Below, in pieces: positions 43,631 to 52,945 of a stretch of 60,811 nt of DNA. How positions within the stretch are numbered: the first letter of the stretch is position 1; the number at the start of each line of letters is the position of its first letter. The notes below the pieces were generated by a model. The model was not told where the DNA came from and ran no database searches. It saw only the letters and a program-made list of their open reading frames with translations. Origin of the DNA: Geminicoccus roseus DSM 18922 (GTDB lineage Bacteria; Pseudomonadota; Alphaproteobacteria; Geminicoccales; Geminicoccaceae); the NCBI RefSeq assembly GCF_000427665.1, contig NZ_ATYL01000005.1, positions 1-60,811 of the forward strand. The letters run 5' to 3'. A program made the position numbers and the translations under genes.

Positions 43631-44278
43631 GTGGCCTTGACGGAGGGTGCATTGGTCCTGTCCGCTTCGTCACCGATCGCCGGCAAAGGCGTACAAATTG
43701 CCTTCGACGGCGGCCGCCTTACCTCCGACGCGGGCGTGCTCGTGCTGGCGGACATCGAGCGCCGGCTCGGGATCGCTGAGCGTCTGGCCCGCTGCCTGAC
43801 CGACCCGCGCTCCCCGGAACGGGTGCGCCACACGCTCCTCGACATGATCCGCTTCCGGGTGCTGCTGATCGCGGCCGGCTCCCCGGACGCCAACGACTGC
43901 GATGCGCTACGTCGTGATCCAGCGTTCAAGATGGCGCTGGGCCGACCGCCCGAGAGCGGGGCGGATCTATGCTCCCAACCGACCATGTGCCGGCTGGAGA
44001 ACCAGCCGACGATCACGGCCCTCAAGCGCATGATGGCCGCCATGGTCGAGCTGTTCTGCGACAGCTTCGAGCAGGTGCCGCGCCGGATCGTGCTCGACAT
44101 CGACCACACCGAGGACCGGGCCCACGGCCGCCAGCAGCTCGCGCTCTTCCACGCCCACTACGGCGGGTACTGCTTCCTGCCGATCCACGTCTACGAGGCA
44201 ATCACCGGCAAGACCCCGGACGGGGCCGAGGTCACCCTCGTGCTACGGCACGTGATCCGGGCCGCGAGACCGCCCTGA
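43631..44278 (+). pseudogene. IS1380-family transposase, 3' truncated
   Basis: From GTG 43631 it reads IAFDGGRLTSDAGVLVLADI, ERRLGIAERLARCLTDPRSP, ERVRHTLLDMIRFRVLLIAA, LCSQPTMCRLENQPTIT and RRIVLDIDHTEDRAHGRQQL, the N-terminal half of an IS1380 transposase including the first catalytic Asp region. After GAEVTLVLRHVIRAARPP the frame stops at 44278; the second half is missing. The left end abuts the cyclase gene start, possibly disturbing its promoter. Confidence 0.8.
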
Positions 44279-44771
44279 GCCCCGAGGCGGTGTGCCCCGA
44301 CGGAGCGGATTCCTCGCAACCGGCCAGCCCCGATGATCGCGCCGCCGGCGCCACGGCTCCGCACGTCTATCGCCGTCCCGCTCCGGCCGCGTTATTCACC
44401 CCGGTGAATAATTGAGGCTAGATCATCGGCTCACCCACCCACTGTAAAGCGAGACCGCTGCTCATCGCGTGCTGGTGGTATTTTTCAGTATCTTTGTTGA
44501 AGTAATTGAGCAATCCTCGGAGAACAGTCAGAGTTCATCAATTCATTTAGATATTTTACATCCGTCGGTGCAATCTTTCTCGATCGGTCCTTTGTCATCA
44601 CCCGCCGCGACGCCTGTGATGTCGCTCACCCTCCCTATCCGCAGCCTGGAATAGCTCCAGTCAACAAGACAAAGAGGGCAAAAGGATAGTCTTGAGCGTT
44701 TTGCTATATCGCCTCAACAGGTAGATTCAGCTTCGAAGGCCAGTTACAGCAAAATACAGACCTGCAGCAAT
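44279..44771. other. Transition from IS remnant to AT-rich island
   Basis: No supported gene; GC falls sharply after about 44420. Confidence 0.35.
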
Positions 44772-45467
44772 CTATACCGTCCATTTTATATTATTGATCC
44801 TTGATGAATTTACTAAGTTCATTATGTTCTTTACTTTTGATCTTGCTCTACTGCAGGTTCTTTTAGCTTTTGTTGAGCCATATCTGTGGCGCAGGAAATA
44901 CAATGAAAAATGATCTGCTTGCTCCAGATTGTTTACGATGTCCATAATATCGGTGATCTCATTCGCTGGAGTTACCTCCGCGATTTCGCAAAGCCGCTCT
45001 ATTGTTACGGGAGAACATTGCTGAAATCCTGCGACAGCATCGATCGAGCAGCCTCGTGCGCAGAGCATCAAGGCGACTGCCTGATCGAACGGCTTGAAAT
45101 TCATGTTGGACAACTCGGCCAAGTCATCTCCCGGGCTGTTGCTGCTAGGCACGCTCTTGCTTGGCGCCTCAGAGCGCGGCTCAGTATGAACATGTTGCCC
45201 GACGCGATCGACAGGCGCTTTAAGAGGAACTGCTGTTGCTTCTCTTTCTAAGGCGAAAAATGGCTTCTTAGGCTGTTGGTTAACAGATTCTGATCTGATC
45301 CCAACATGGAGGCCCCGCTCACTGATGCAATCTTCCTCAGTATTCATTTGCATTCTAGATGGAATAGAATGCGTCATCCAGCGCATAGGCGACAAATCAT
45401 TTGGATATTTTCTGTCCACCTCGATTTCTCTAGGGTTATAAGCGACTTTTTTCTGTTTGAAATGCAT
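44772..45467 (-). CDS. Orphan protein of an AT-rich island, 231 aa
   Basis: Starts at ATG 45467 behind AAGGGGTGCTTGGAT, a good ribosome site; a TTG two codons earlier is possible. The first 110 residues look disordered and charged. The second half (FDQAVALMLCARGCSIDAVA, SPVTIERLCEIAEVTPANEI) resembles a helical HTH-like unit, and the end is very basic (STKAKRTCSRARSKVKNIMN), so DNA or RNA binding is possible. No family recognised. Low GC compared with neighbours. Confidence 0.45.
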   Translation of the reverse strand: MHFKQKKVAYNPREIEVDRKYPNDLSPMRWMTHSIPSRMQMNTEEDCISERGLHVGIRSESVNQQPKKPFFALEREATAVPLKAPVDRVGQHVHTEPRSEAPSKSVPSSNSPGDDLAELSNMNFKPFDQAVALMLCARGCSIDAVAGFQQCSPVTIERLCEIAEVTPANEITDIMDIVNNLEQADHFSLYFLRHRYGSTKAKRTCSRARSKVKNIMNLVNSSRINNIKWTV

Positions 45468-46146
45468 ATCCAAGCACCCCTTAATTAGACATTGCCATAA
45501 GATCAGCCATCACTGATCTCTGCATAGACACTCCGTATAATGATAAAATATCTATGTCAATATGAGTTAGCTTTGTATTTATCATTTCAACTATACAAAT
45601 AGGATTTTGTCTTTATAGACAAGTTCATCAACTATAGTGCAAGATATTCACTTGAGGTGAATGATGGTCTTTGATGTGCAATCGTGGATAGGCAATTCTT
45701 ATCTCGCCCCAGCGAACGCCCAATTGGCAAGCTCATAGATTTATATTCATGATAAGGTAATTTGTCTTATGATGAATATAATAGATATGGGATGCATAGA
45801 ATGTAAAAATCTCAATCGGAACGGTCAGATTGATTATATTTAAAGTCGCTGCCGGATCCCCTTCTTCCATCGATTAGGCATGTTCTCGCTGGAGAGCATC
45901 GTGCCTGCCTGACCTTTATCCTCCCGGCCTCAGTGACGCCGGATGGACGGCGTCGGAGCCGTTTCTTCCAATACCACTGTGCGTCTGCAGGCGGCCGACG
46001 CAGCTCCGTCGAGCTAGGGCGGAGACCATCTTCTGCCTGATCCGATCTGGATGGGCGTGGCGATGCTGCCGCATCGCTTCCTGCCTCGGGCGTGCACCCC
46101 TAAAGCTCCCGATGTGAAATGAGCGTCCGTCATGAAGGGACGGACG
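45468..46146. other. AT-rich intergenic stretch
   Basis: 45480-45880 is among the most AT-rich parts of the window, with several ATGATAAA/TTTATCAT-like words and no gene. 45900-46146 is the GC-rich left flank of the IS3 remnant. Confidence 0.4.
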
Positions 46147-47236
46147 ATGCGCAAGAGCCGGTTCAGCGAGGAGCGGATCATTGGGATCCTGCGGAAGCAG
46201 GAGGCTGGAGCGTCGACGGCTGAGATGTGTCGCAAGCACGGGATCGGCGGCACCACGTTCTACAAGTGGAAGGCACGCTTCGATGGGCTCGAGGTCTCGA
46301 AAGCCAAGCGGCTCAGGGCGCTGGAGGACGAGAAGGGGAAGCTGAAGCGGCTTCTGGCGACGTCATGCTCGACAATGCCGCGTTCAAGGATCTCATACGA
46401 AAACTGATACTGCCTGCAGCGCGGTGGGAGGCGGCGCTGCGGCTGATCGCCGAGTGCGGCTTCTCGCAGCGGCGTGCCTGTGGGCTGGTGATGGTCAATT
46501 CGAAGACAGTGCGGCGGAGGGTGGCGCCCGATGCGCCAAAGCTGCGCCAGCGACTACACGAGCTCGTCGGCGAGCGGCGCCGCCTTGGGGTGCTGCTCGA
46601 ACGGGAGGGCATGTGCTTGAACCACAAGAAGCTCTACCGGCTCTACCGCGAGGAGGGCTTGGCCCATCCGCTGGCACCCGAGAGCCCACGACCGCGCTTT
46701 AGGCACTTAATGATCGCTGGTCTTTAAACTTTTCCTCGGACCGCCTAGAGCAAGGCCGCCGCTTCCGCATCCTGGTGATCGTCGACGATCTCAGCCGCGA
46801 GTGTCTGGCTGCAATCGTGATACCTTGAGTCTTGGGGCGCGGCTGGCCCGCGAACTCGACGTCCTGATCACCTGGCGCGGTTCGCCACGGCTGATCGTGA
46901 GCGACAACGGGCCGGAGATGACCTCCCAGGCCTAGTTTACACTGGGCCAACCAAAGCGCCGTGGCTTTGCACTACATCGCACTTGGTAAGCCGCAGCAGA
47001 ACGCCTTCGCCGAAAGCGTCATCGGCCGGATGCATGACGAGTTCCTGAACGAGCAGGTGTTCGACAGTCTCGGCCATGCCCGCCGGCTGCTTGCGGCATG
47101 GCAGTACGACTACAACCACGTTCAACCCCACTCGACCCATGGCGGCCTGCCGCCGCCGGCCATGGGCAAGCGGCTGCGCAACCCCGACCAGCTCCGCCGC
47201 TTGCCTGCTCCCCTCGCAGCCACCGAGCCGCCATAA
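46147..47236 (+). pseudogene. IS3-family element remnant, orfA plus broken orfB
   Basis: orfA is readable from ATG 46147: MRKSRFSEERIIGILRKQEA, GASTAEMCRKHGIGGTTFYK, LEDEKGKLKRLL. orfB follows in pieces: LDNAAFKDLIRK, RACGLVMVNSKTVRR, LYRLYREEGLAHP to a stop at 46727; then RFRILVIVDDLSRECLAA, LIVSDNGPEMTSQA, stop, and FALHYIALGKPQQNAFAES, HARRLLAAWQYDYNHVQPHS. The catalytic Asp-Asp-Glu pieces are recognisable, but several stops and a gap near 46727 and 46810-46935 kill it. Confidence 0.75.
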
Positions 47237-47785
47237 CGGCTGTGGTCTCTCACAAAGAGCGAGGGGCCCCCAGGGGAGCAGGTCACATCAGGCCGGATCC
47301 TCCTGACCTACATTTTCGCTATCGGCGTGAATTACATTGTCGGTGCACAAGGGATGGTTGAAGATGCCCACATCGACCGTGCGTCGTCTGGAGTTGGTTT
47401 GGATGGATGGTCCGGATGTCAGCCCGTTCGCGCGATGGCTGGTGAAAGTGCGCAGAGGAGCGTGTAGGGGTCCCTCTTCATCGCCAGCGTCAGGCGTAGC
47501 GGTGGTCTAGGCGGCCGTGAGCTGTATCATGCTGGGGGGCGTCGCGTAAATCACCGGCGGCTTTGCCGAAAGTCACTGAGGGTTAGAAACTTTCCACTGA
47601 ATAGTCAGCTGGTGTTTCTTGCTGTATGATTACAATATTAGCTTTGAGGTCAGCAAAACATATAATACATCAATAGAGTTGCTTGCCCTTAGCAAGAAGA
47701 AAATCGATCATTTGAATGATCCATATTTCAACAAATTCTCCATAATAGGATTACATTCTGTAAGAAGCATATAGTTATGACTCAT

Positions 47786-47812
47786 AAGAACAAAATCTTT
47801 GATTTTGTTCTT
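47786..47812. terminator. Perfect 12-bp hairpin with T-rich tail
   Basis: AAGAACAAAATC, loop TTT, GATTTTGTTCTT, followed by TTC. It looks like an intrinsic terminator but no gene ends nearby. Confidence 0.4.
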
Positions 47813-48610
47813 TTCAATGGGCTCTCTTGAACTGAGGACATAGCTAGGCCAGCCCTACTGGATTTTCTCCAGAAGAGCTGGCTGCCAGTCCTGGCGCGAT
47901 CGGTCTCTCCGTCACGTCGGACGCATCTCTTAGCCTCGTACAGCCGAGATACTCACTCGCTACTTCTCGACGGAAATACGACCCGCCGGCGACCCATGGG
48001 CTTCGAGCTTTCGCAGTGCCCTTCAGGTGGATGATCGCTGCCCCACAGTCCTGATTCCCTTTTCCGCGCTGCTGTCTTCGACCGACCACGGAAAGGTGCC
48101 GAGTGCGGCAAACGCACTCAACTATCGGGATCTAAGCATTCGATCGGCATTGTTCAAGTACCAACCTATCGACTTTTGATGAACGTCTTGCTGCTATCGT
48201 ACCCTGGCGAAACCATGGGTGTCTCGCAAAGACAGGCTCAAGAGGATCGAGACGAAGAATGCCATATCCCGGTCGACGACTTCGATCTGAGAGTATTCCT
48301 GCCAGCGACGACTCCGGCCGATCGAAAAGGCACATCGCGTACCCGGCCATTGGCAGATCGAACCGGTGACGAGTAGTCTTCCAGCGGGACCTGCGTTTGG
48401 TCTGTTGACAAAATGGAAATTTTACGTATAACTAGCGTTAGCGAAATCTGAACCCTTCTTACTCTTAAGAAAGAGAAGAAAGAACCATTTCAAACCACCA
48501 AATCTAGTGTATTAAGCGATCTGCTGGAGATCGTTTCTTACCTCTACGGAAGAAATTTTTCGGCTCGATGAATCAAGTCAGAAGGTTGGCGGCTCGCTCT
48601 GCTCGCCGGA

Positions 48611-48641
48611 TGCCTCGCCTTCGCTTCGCTCAGGCGAGGCA
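48611..48641. repeat. REP-like GC-rich palindrome
   Basis: TGCCTCGCC, 13-base loop rich in TTCGC, GGCGAGGCA. This is typical of extragenic palindromic repeats in GC-rich proteobacteria. Confidence 0.45.
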
Positions 48642-49033
48642 CCTTGGAAAATCCATCTGCCGGCTGTGATTTCTCCTGGGAAGCTGGCTGCTGACAACAT
48701 CGACTCCAGCCTTCGGTTCTTCCAGGTCCTTGTCGGTGGCGATCTCCAAGATGTCTCCGGGTGCTGGCTCATCTGGATCTCGTAGCGACGCCACCTTTGA
48801 CCGCGGAGAACGGCGATGTGAGCGCCGCTGTCGCGTGGGAGGCCCCCATCTGGCGCGTCAATACAACACGCCTCAGCATACGAGCCAGCAAGCCATGGCT
48901 TTACGTTGAATGGCCTTTCCAGAGCCCTGGAGGCTCCTGGAAGTATGATTCATCACGAAGCACGGAAAACACCCATGCAGAAGAATCGGCGCTCTACGTC
49001 GATTTCAGCCGCCCTAGCGGCGATATCGCAAGA

Positions 49034-49192
49034 ATGGCGCTCGACCTGAAGCTTGCCGCCGAACTCACTTACGAGATCCAGAACGACCGGATGATCTTCA
49101 CCAAGCCGACCAAGCAGCCGGTCGACGATCCGTTCGTCACCTTCGCCGAATGGGACAGTGAGGCAGGCCGAAAGGCTTATGCCGCGTTTTGA
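49034..49192 (+). pseudogene. MazE/PemI-like antitoxin, 5' damaged
   Basis: From ATG 49034: MALDLKLAAELTYEIQNDRM, IFTKPTKQPVDDPFVTFAEW and DSEAGRKAYAAF. This matches the second half of an AbrB-fold antitoxin (L-x-L-x-x-x-x-ELTYEI...) plus the toxin-binding tail ending EWDSEA. The first half of the AbrB fold is not readable upstream. The TGA at 49190 overlaps the toxin frame, the normal arrangement in this family. Confidence 0.55.
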
Positions 49193-49439
49193 GCAGGGCG
49201 ATGTGGTCCCTATCCCCTTCCCTTATCTGGTCCGCAATCGCCGCCAGCACCGGCCAGCCTTAGTCATCTCGGCTGGCAGGATCGGCCAGGGCGCGGCCCT
49301 GCTGGAGGTGGTCATGATCACCAGGGTGGCTTCAGCGGATCAGTTCGACGGTGACGCCGGCTGCCTCGGCGATCTCCGGCCAACGCCGGTCTGCGGTAGC
49401 GCCACGGCTCCTTCCCGCTTCGCCAGGGCCAGGAAGTAG
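49179..49439 (+). pseudogene. MazF/PemK-like toxin, 3' truncated
   Basis: Begins MPRFEQGDVVPIPFPYLVRN, RRQHRPALVISAGRIGQG, ALLEVVMITR, the first two strands of a MazF-fold mRNA interferase. At about 49326 it runs into the end of a vapC gene on the other strand, so the remaining frame to 49439 is unrelated. The toxin is therefore dead. Confidence 0.6.
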
Positions 49440-49715
49440 CGATCACCCAGCGACAGGCCCCGCACCAGCGTGAGCGGCCGCAGCATACCGGCCTCCTAGG
49501 ACAAGGCGGCATCGACCGGCATCACCTGGATCGGCAGAGGGCGCAACAGGGCCTCGATCTCAGCGCGTGTCGCGCCGAGCTTGGCGTAGTGGCTGACGAT
49601 CTCCGCCAGGTTCACCGCCGTCATGAGAGTGCCATCAAGGGCGGCCTTCCCTCGCCGTCCCCGGCTCATCCAAGAGCAGGGCAAGCAGTGCGGAGGCATC
49701 GAGCACTACCGCCAT
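49332..49715 (-). pseudogene. VapC-type PIN toxin with three lesions
   Basis: Pieces in order on the minus strand: MAVVLDASALLALLLDEPGT (catalytic Asp), frameshift near 49650, KAALDGTLMTAVNLAEIVSH, YAKLGATRAEIEALLRPLPI, TAG stop at 49496, LRPLTLVRGLSLGDRYFLAL, frameshift near 49391, TADRRWPEIAEAAGVTVELI, R and stop. All PIN acidic residues can be found but no intact frame remains. It overlaps its antitoxin by one base. Confidence 0.7.
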
Positions 49716-49960
49716 TACTCGGCCTCCGCCTCCTGCGCCCGCTCCACCAGAAAGGCATCGACCGAGGTGCCGGTCTTGCCGGCCGTCAGCTTGGGGCTGA
49801 GAGCCTAGGCGCGTGCCACCACCTGGTCGAGGGTTCGCAGCACGATCGCATCCCCGATGTCCTCGACCAGGACCTCGCCACCCTGTGCCAGGCCGTGCCG
49901 CTTGCGCAGCTCAGCCTGCAGGCTGCCGTTGTCGGAGCGGGATCGTCCATTCCCTTCGTC
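49715..49960 (-). pseudogene. VapB-type antitoxin, interrupted by a stop
   Basis: Reads SDNGSLQAELRKRHGLAQGG, EVLVEDIGDAIVLRTLDQVV, ARA, then TAG at 49805-49807, then LSPKLTAGKTGTSVDAFLVE, RAQEAEAE and TAA at the vapC start. The first part is an AbrB-type DNA-binding fold, the second the toxin-binding tail. The true start is not recognisable. Confidence 0.6.
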
Positions 49961-50314
49961 GGCTGCGCCGGTCGAAGGTGGTCGCAAATACCCCCTTCCG
50001 CCATAACCTCGGATACCGACGCAGCATCGGAACCGGTTCAGTCTCCAGTTGCCCGCTCAACTGGCATAACACTCTGGACGGTTCCATCCGGCTGGATGCG
50101 AAGATTGATACGCACCGCCTGGTTCTGCAAAGGAGTGGCTTCCTCAGGCTCCCCCAGACGACGGTTACCCTGTCCCGGCTGATGGCGCCGGGCGCGCGCG
50201 CGAGCGGCTGATAGACAACGGACGGCGCCGTTTCTTGTGCACTCGCTTGACCGGCGCTGACGACAGTTCTAGCCCACAAGGTGGCTTTCGGCCGCCGCTA
50301 AGGAGGAAGAGTCG
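49961..50314. other. Possible gene remnant on the minus strand
   Basis: About 50050-50210 (minus) reads EEATPLQNQAVRINLRIQPD, GTVQSVMPVERATGD and stop, protein-like but without a clear start. GGAGGAAGAGTCG at the right end belongs to the next gene. Confidence 0.3.
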
Positions 50315-51124
50315 ATGTGCGTCCCGGGTTGTCTCCAGCATGTCCAGTCCGGCCTCAACCGCCGCGGCTTTATCGGTGCCGGTGCGCTTGCCGCCGGCAC
50401 GATGCTTGCGGCCCCGGTCGCGACCGCGCAGACCCGCAGCTTCGGCAGTGTGGTCGATCTGACCCACACGATCTCGCCCGAGTTCCCGACCTATTTCGGC
50501 AAGTCCGGCATCGAGATGAAGGACCTCTACACCCTCGCCAAGGACACGCTGAACTTGAAGATCTGGACGCTCAACGAGCATGTCGGCACGCACATCGATT
50601 CGCCGTTCCACTTTTCGGAGAACGGCTGGACGGTCGACCTGATCCCGGCCGCCAACCTGGTCTGCCCGCTCTGCGTCGTCGACATCGCCGCCCGCGCACA
50701 GGACGACGCGGACACGCAGGTCACCCCCGACGACATCAAGGCCTGGGAGGCCGCGCACGGGCCGATCCCGGCCGGCGCCTGCATCGCTATGCGTAGCGGC
50801 TGGGACGCGTACGTCACCGGCGACAAGTTCCGCAACGCCGACTCCGAGGGCGCGATGCACTTCCCCGGCTTCCATCCCGACACCGTTGCGATGCTGATAG
50901 ATGGCCGCCAAGTGGTCGGCATCGGCGTCGACACGCTGTCTCTAGACTACGGCAAGTCCAAGGACTTCGCAGTACACCGTAGCTGGCTGCCGACCAACCG
51001 CTGGGGCATCGAGTGCATGGCGGGGATGGGGGCCCTGCCGGCATCCGGTGCCACGCTCCTGGTGGGAGCAGCCAAGGTGAAGGGTGCGACCGGCGGCCCG
51101 GCCCGGCTCTACGCCTTGGTCTGA
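50315..51124 (+). CDS. Tat-exported cyclase-family (kynurenine formamidase-like) enzyme
   Basis: A 269-residue protein from ATG 50315 behind AAGGAGGAAGAGTCG. A twin-arginine signal is present (SGLNRRGFIGAGALAAGTML). The cyclase family metal motif is HVGTHIDSPFHF, preceded by VVDLTHTISPEFPTYF and followed by IPAGACIAMRSGWDAYV, GFHPDTVAMLI and GIGVDTLSLDYG. Relatives hydrolyse amides or lactones, for example kynurenine formamidase; the substrate here is unknown. It stands alone, framed by dead toxin-antitoxin genes and a truncated IS630. Confidence 0.88.
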   Translation: MCVPGCLQHVQSGLNRRGFIGAGALAAGTMLAAPVATAQTRSFGSVVDLTHTISPEFPTYFGKSGIEMKDLYTLAKDTLNLKIWTLNEHVGTHIDSPFHFSENGWTVDLIPAANLVCPLCVVDIAARAQDDADTQVTPDDIKAWEAAHGPIPAGACIAMRSGWDAYVTGDKFRNADSEGAMHFPGFHPDTVAMLIDGRQVVGIGVDTLSLDYGKSKDFAVHRSWLPTNRWGIECMAGMGALPASGATLLVGAAKVKGATGGPARLYALV

Positions 51125-51157
51125 GCGGATGATCGAGCCTCTCACGATCCAGGTTTA

Positions 51158-51390
51158 GAGCATTCATGTTTGCACGAGTGCGAGTTTCGCTGGAGCTTCC
51201 ACTGTCTGAGTGGAGGCGGCAGGGATGGCGGGACCCTTGTCTCAGGATCTGCGTCGGCGGCTGGTACAGGCGATTCAAGCCGGCAGTTCGGCCCGTCAGG
51301 CAGCGGCCCACTTTGCGGTGAGCCCGACGGCGGTGCATCGGCTGATGCGGCGGGTGCGGGCAACCGGGAGTACGATGCCGGCCAAAATCG
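51158..51390 (+). mobile_element. Truncated IS630 element
   Basis: Left end GAGCATTCATGTTTG preceded by TA at 51156-51157, then the start of the same transposase as at 35433 (MAGPLSQDLRRRLVQAIQAG, SPTAVHRLMRRVRATGS) from ATG 51225. Similarity stops about 51390, where other sequence begins. No right end. Confidence 0.75.
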
Positions 51391-51551
51391 AGGGCCATCA
51401 AGCGCCTTCACCCCATGTCCCCGCCCCGATCGGTCATAACACCGCTACCCCACCAGGGCGGGAAATGGCGGGGAAGTCATGGAATCCGGCGTCGGCAATC
51501 GCCGGTGCCGGGGCACCTGGCAGGACTTTGCCGAGGCATCGATCGACTTGG

Positions 51552-52301
51552 TCATGGCCGGCTGCGAGTACATTGGGTCGCGTTGCGGTTGGGCCGGGTT
51601 TCGCTCATCCAATCCGCGTCCAGCGCTTCGCACTGCTTCGCCTCGGGACCGCCGCTGCACTCAGTCTTATCGCGTGGAGGATCCTGACCAGTCTCGTCAC
51701 TTGGAGGCTTCCAACTGCTCGGGCGATGTAGGTTTTTGGGTAGCAGGGTGCCCAAGTCGCCACAGGCAACATCAAGTTGCTCTTGGGCTATTTTGGCGTT
51801 TATCAGATCCGCACCGCTCAGAAGAGCATCATCAAGAAGTGCGCCCCTCAGGTCAGCGTTTCTAAGATCAACCTGCCATAGATTCGAGCATCGCAGGTCG
51901 GCATTGTTCAGCTTCGCTCCATTTAGACCATCCTTCTCCTCGGCGTTTGCATGCAGGTCTGCCCGAAACAGGTTGCTGCCCTCTAGAGAGGCCCTCTTCA
52001 GCTTTGCATGGGCCAGCAGGGCATCGGGCAGGTCCACGCAGCGCAGGAACACACCAGCACTACCATCGGGATCATCGGGATTGGGGTCGGGCCTGGACAG
52101 GTCGATGCCGACCAGCGGCGTGCGCAGCTTGCGCTCGACGTCGACCAGGAACTCATCCGGTGAGCGTCGGTCGGTGAGCTGCCACAGGCGCAGGTGCGCC
52201 TTGTGCCGGCACGACCCGCACGCGACCGTCAGGAGGTGCCAGCCCCGCAGATCCCGGAGGCGGATCAGATAGCGTGGCCCTAAGTTCGTGTTTTGTTCCA
52301 T
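51552..52301 (-). CDS. Zinc-ribbon/pentapeptide-repeat chimera
   Basis: A 249-residue frame. Residues 1-60 look like a small alphaproteobacterial zinc-ribbon protein (YLIRLRDLRGWHLLTVACGS, CRHKAHLRLWQLTD, DEFLVDVERKLR) with the first Cys-x2-Cys pair, but the expected second pair is missing. Residues about 80-175 are pentapeptide repeats (AHAKLKRASLEGSNLFRADL, AKLNNADLRCSNLWQVDLRN, ADLRGALLDDALLSGADLIN). The tail is polar and runs into IS630-related debris. This could be a new fusion or the accidental join of two broken genes. Confidence 0.6.
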   Translation of the reverse strand: MEQNTNLGPRYLIRLRDLRGWHLLTVACGSCRHKAHLRLWQLTDRRSPDEFLVDVERKLRTPLVGIDLSRPDPNPDDPDGSAGVFLRCVDLPDALLAHAKLKRASLEGSNLFRADLHANAEEKDGLNGAKLNNADLRCSNLWQVDLRNADLRGALLDDALLSGADLINAKIAQEQLDVACGDLGTLLPKNLHRPSSWKPPSDETGQDPPRDKTECSGGPEAKQCEALDADWMSETRPNRNATQCTRSRP

Positions 52302-52658
52302 GCGAATGCGATAGCGCCAAGCAGCTTCGAAGAGAAGGATGACTGTATCGCCACTGGCCTCATCCTCGACCAGCGCCGCCGGTGCGGTTTCGGTGGCAGC
52401 GGCTGCTGGATCGTTGACTGATCTTAGTCTTGATTGGGTCTACCCTAGAAAGACGATCAGCCGAGACGCCCTTTTTGCCTCAGATGGGTGTTTTCGACGG
52501 TACAAGGCACTCGCCTACACAGCTTTGACCGCAGGGAGACGCAAGATCTGCCCAGGCCGCCCTCAGCGATCAGCTCGGCGGTGAAGCCGGCCGTATCCTT
52601 CCATGGCAGGTAGTGCTGATCACCATAGACACCGATGAGCTGAGCCCTCCCCCCCTAG
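52302..52658. other. Intergenic, contains the left 36-bp inverted repeat
   Basis: A short frame at 52339-52584 has no family resemblance. The only clear signal is the repeat at 52436. Confidence 0.4.
52436..52471 (+). repeat. 36-bp inverted repeat, left copy
   Basis: Begins GGGTCTACCCTAG and ends CCGAGACGCCC. It matches the copy at 56616-56651 in inverted orientation at 34 of 36 positions. It contains GTCT...AGAC 30 bp apart, a dyad suited to a serine recombinase dimer. Confidence 0.85.
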
Positions 52659-52860
52659 CCTAGAGGCTGTTATGGACCTGCGACCAGTTGAGCAGCCTGC
52701 TTGAGCATGATGCAGGTGAAGGCCACGAGGTGGAGGTCAGCGAGGGTTGAGGCATAGCGCTCGTAGTCCTTCACCAGCCGTCGAAAGTGGGTGGCCTAGG
52801 CAAAGGAGCGCTCGATCACCCAGCGCCGCGGCAGCAGCACGCTGATGCCTGTCTTCCCTT
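52659..52860 (-). pseudogene. IS5-family transposase C-terminal remnant
   Basis: Minus strand: VLLPRRWVIERSFA, TAG stop, THFRRLVKDYERYASTLADL, HLVAFTCIMLKQAAQLVAGP and TAA at 52670. This is the catalytic-Glu region (RRWVIERSF) of an IS5-family transposase. The remaining element end GAGGCTGTTATGG is at 52662. The N-terminal part is gone. Confidence 0.7.
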
Positions 52861-52888
52861 CACGCCTTCACCAGGGTCGTAATGCCAT

Positions 52889-52945
52889 CAACACAGACAC
52901 AGAATACTCCCTATGAAGTTTTCTGTGTTTGCGCGTTTCTGTGAT
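52889..52945. repeat. CACAGA/TCTGTG repeat cluster, downstream of the par genes
   Basis: Contains ACACAGACACAGAA, TTTTCTGTGTTT and GTTTCTGTGATT within about 55 bp. The same TTTCTGTGT word recurs ahead of parA at 53819. Candidate binding sites for the ribbon-helix-helix protein (centromere). Confidence 0.5.

Larger units (their letters stand above)
47237..49033. other. Long stretch without supported genes
   Basis: Mixed GC-rich and AT-rich blocks. It contains an isolated hairpin at 47786 and a REP-like palindrome at 48611 (separate entries). Frames such as 47844-48089 and 48761-49030 have no family resemblance. Confidence 0.4.

Noticed and set aside
52339-52584. 81-codon plus frame with an Ala-rich start
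   Set aside because: No family resemblance; it reads straight through the left 36-bp repeat.
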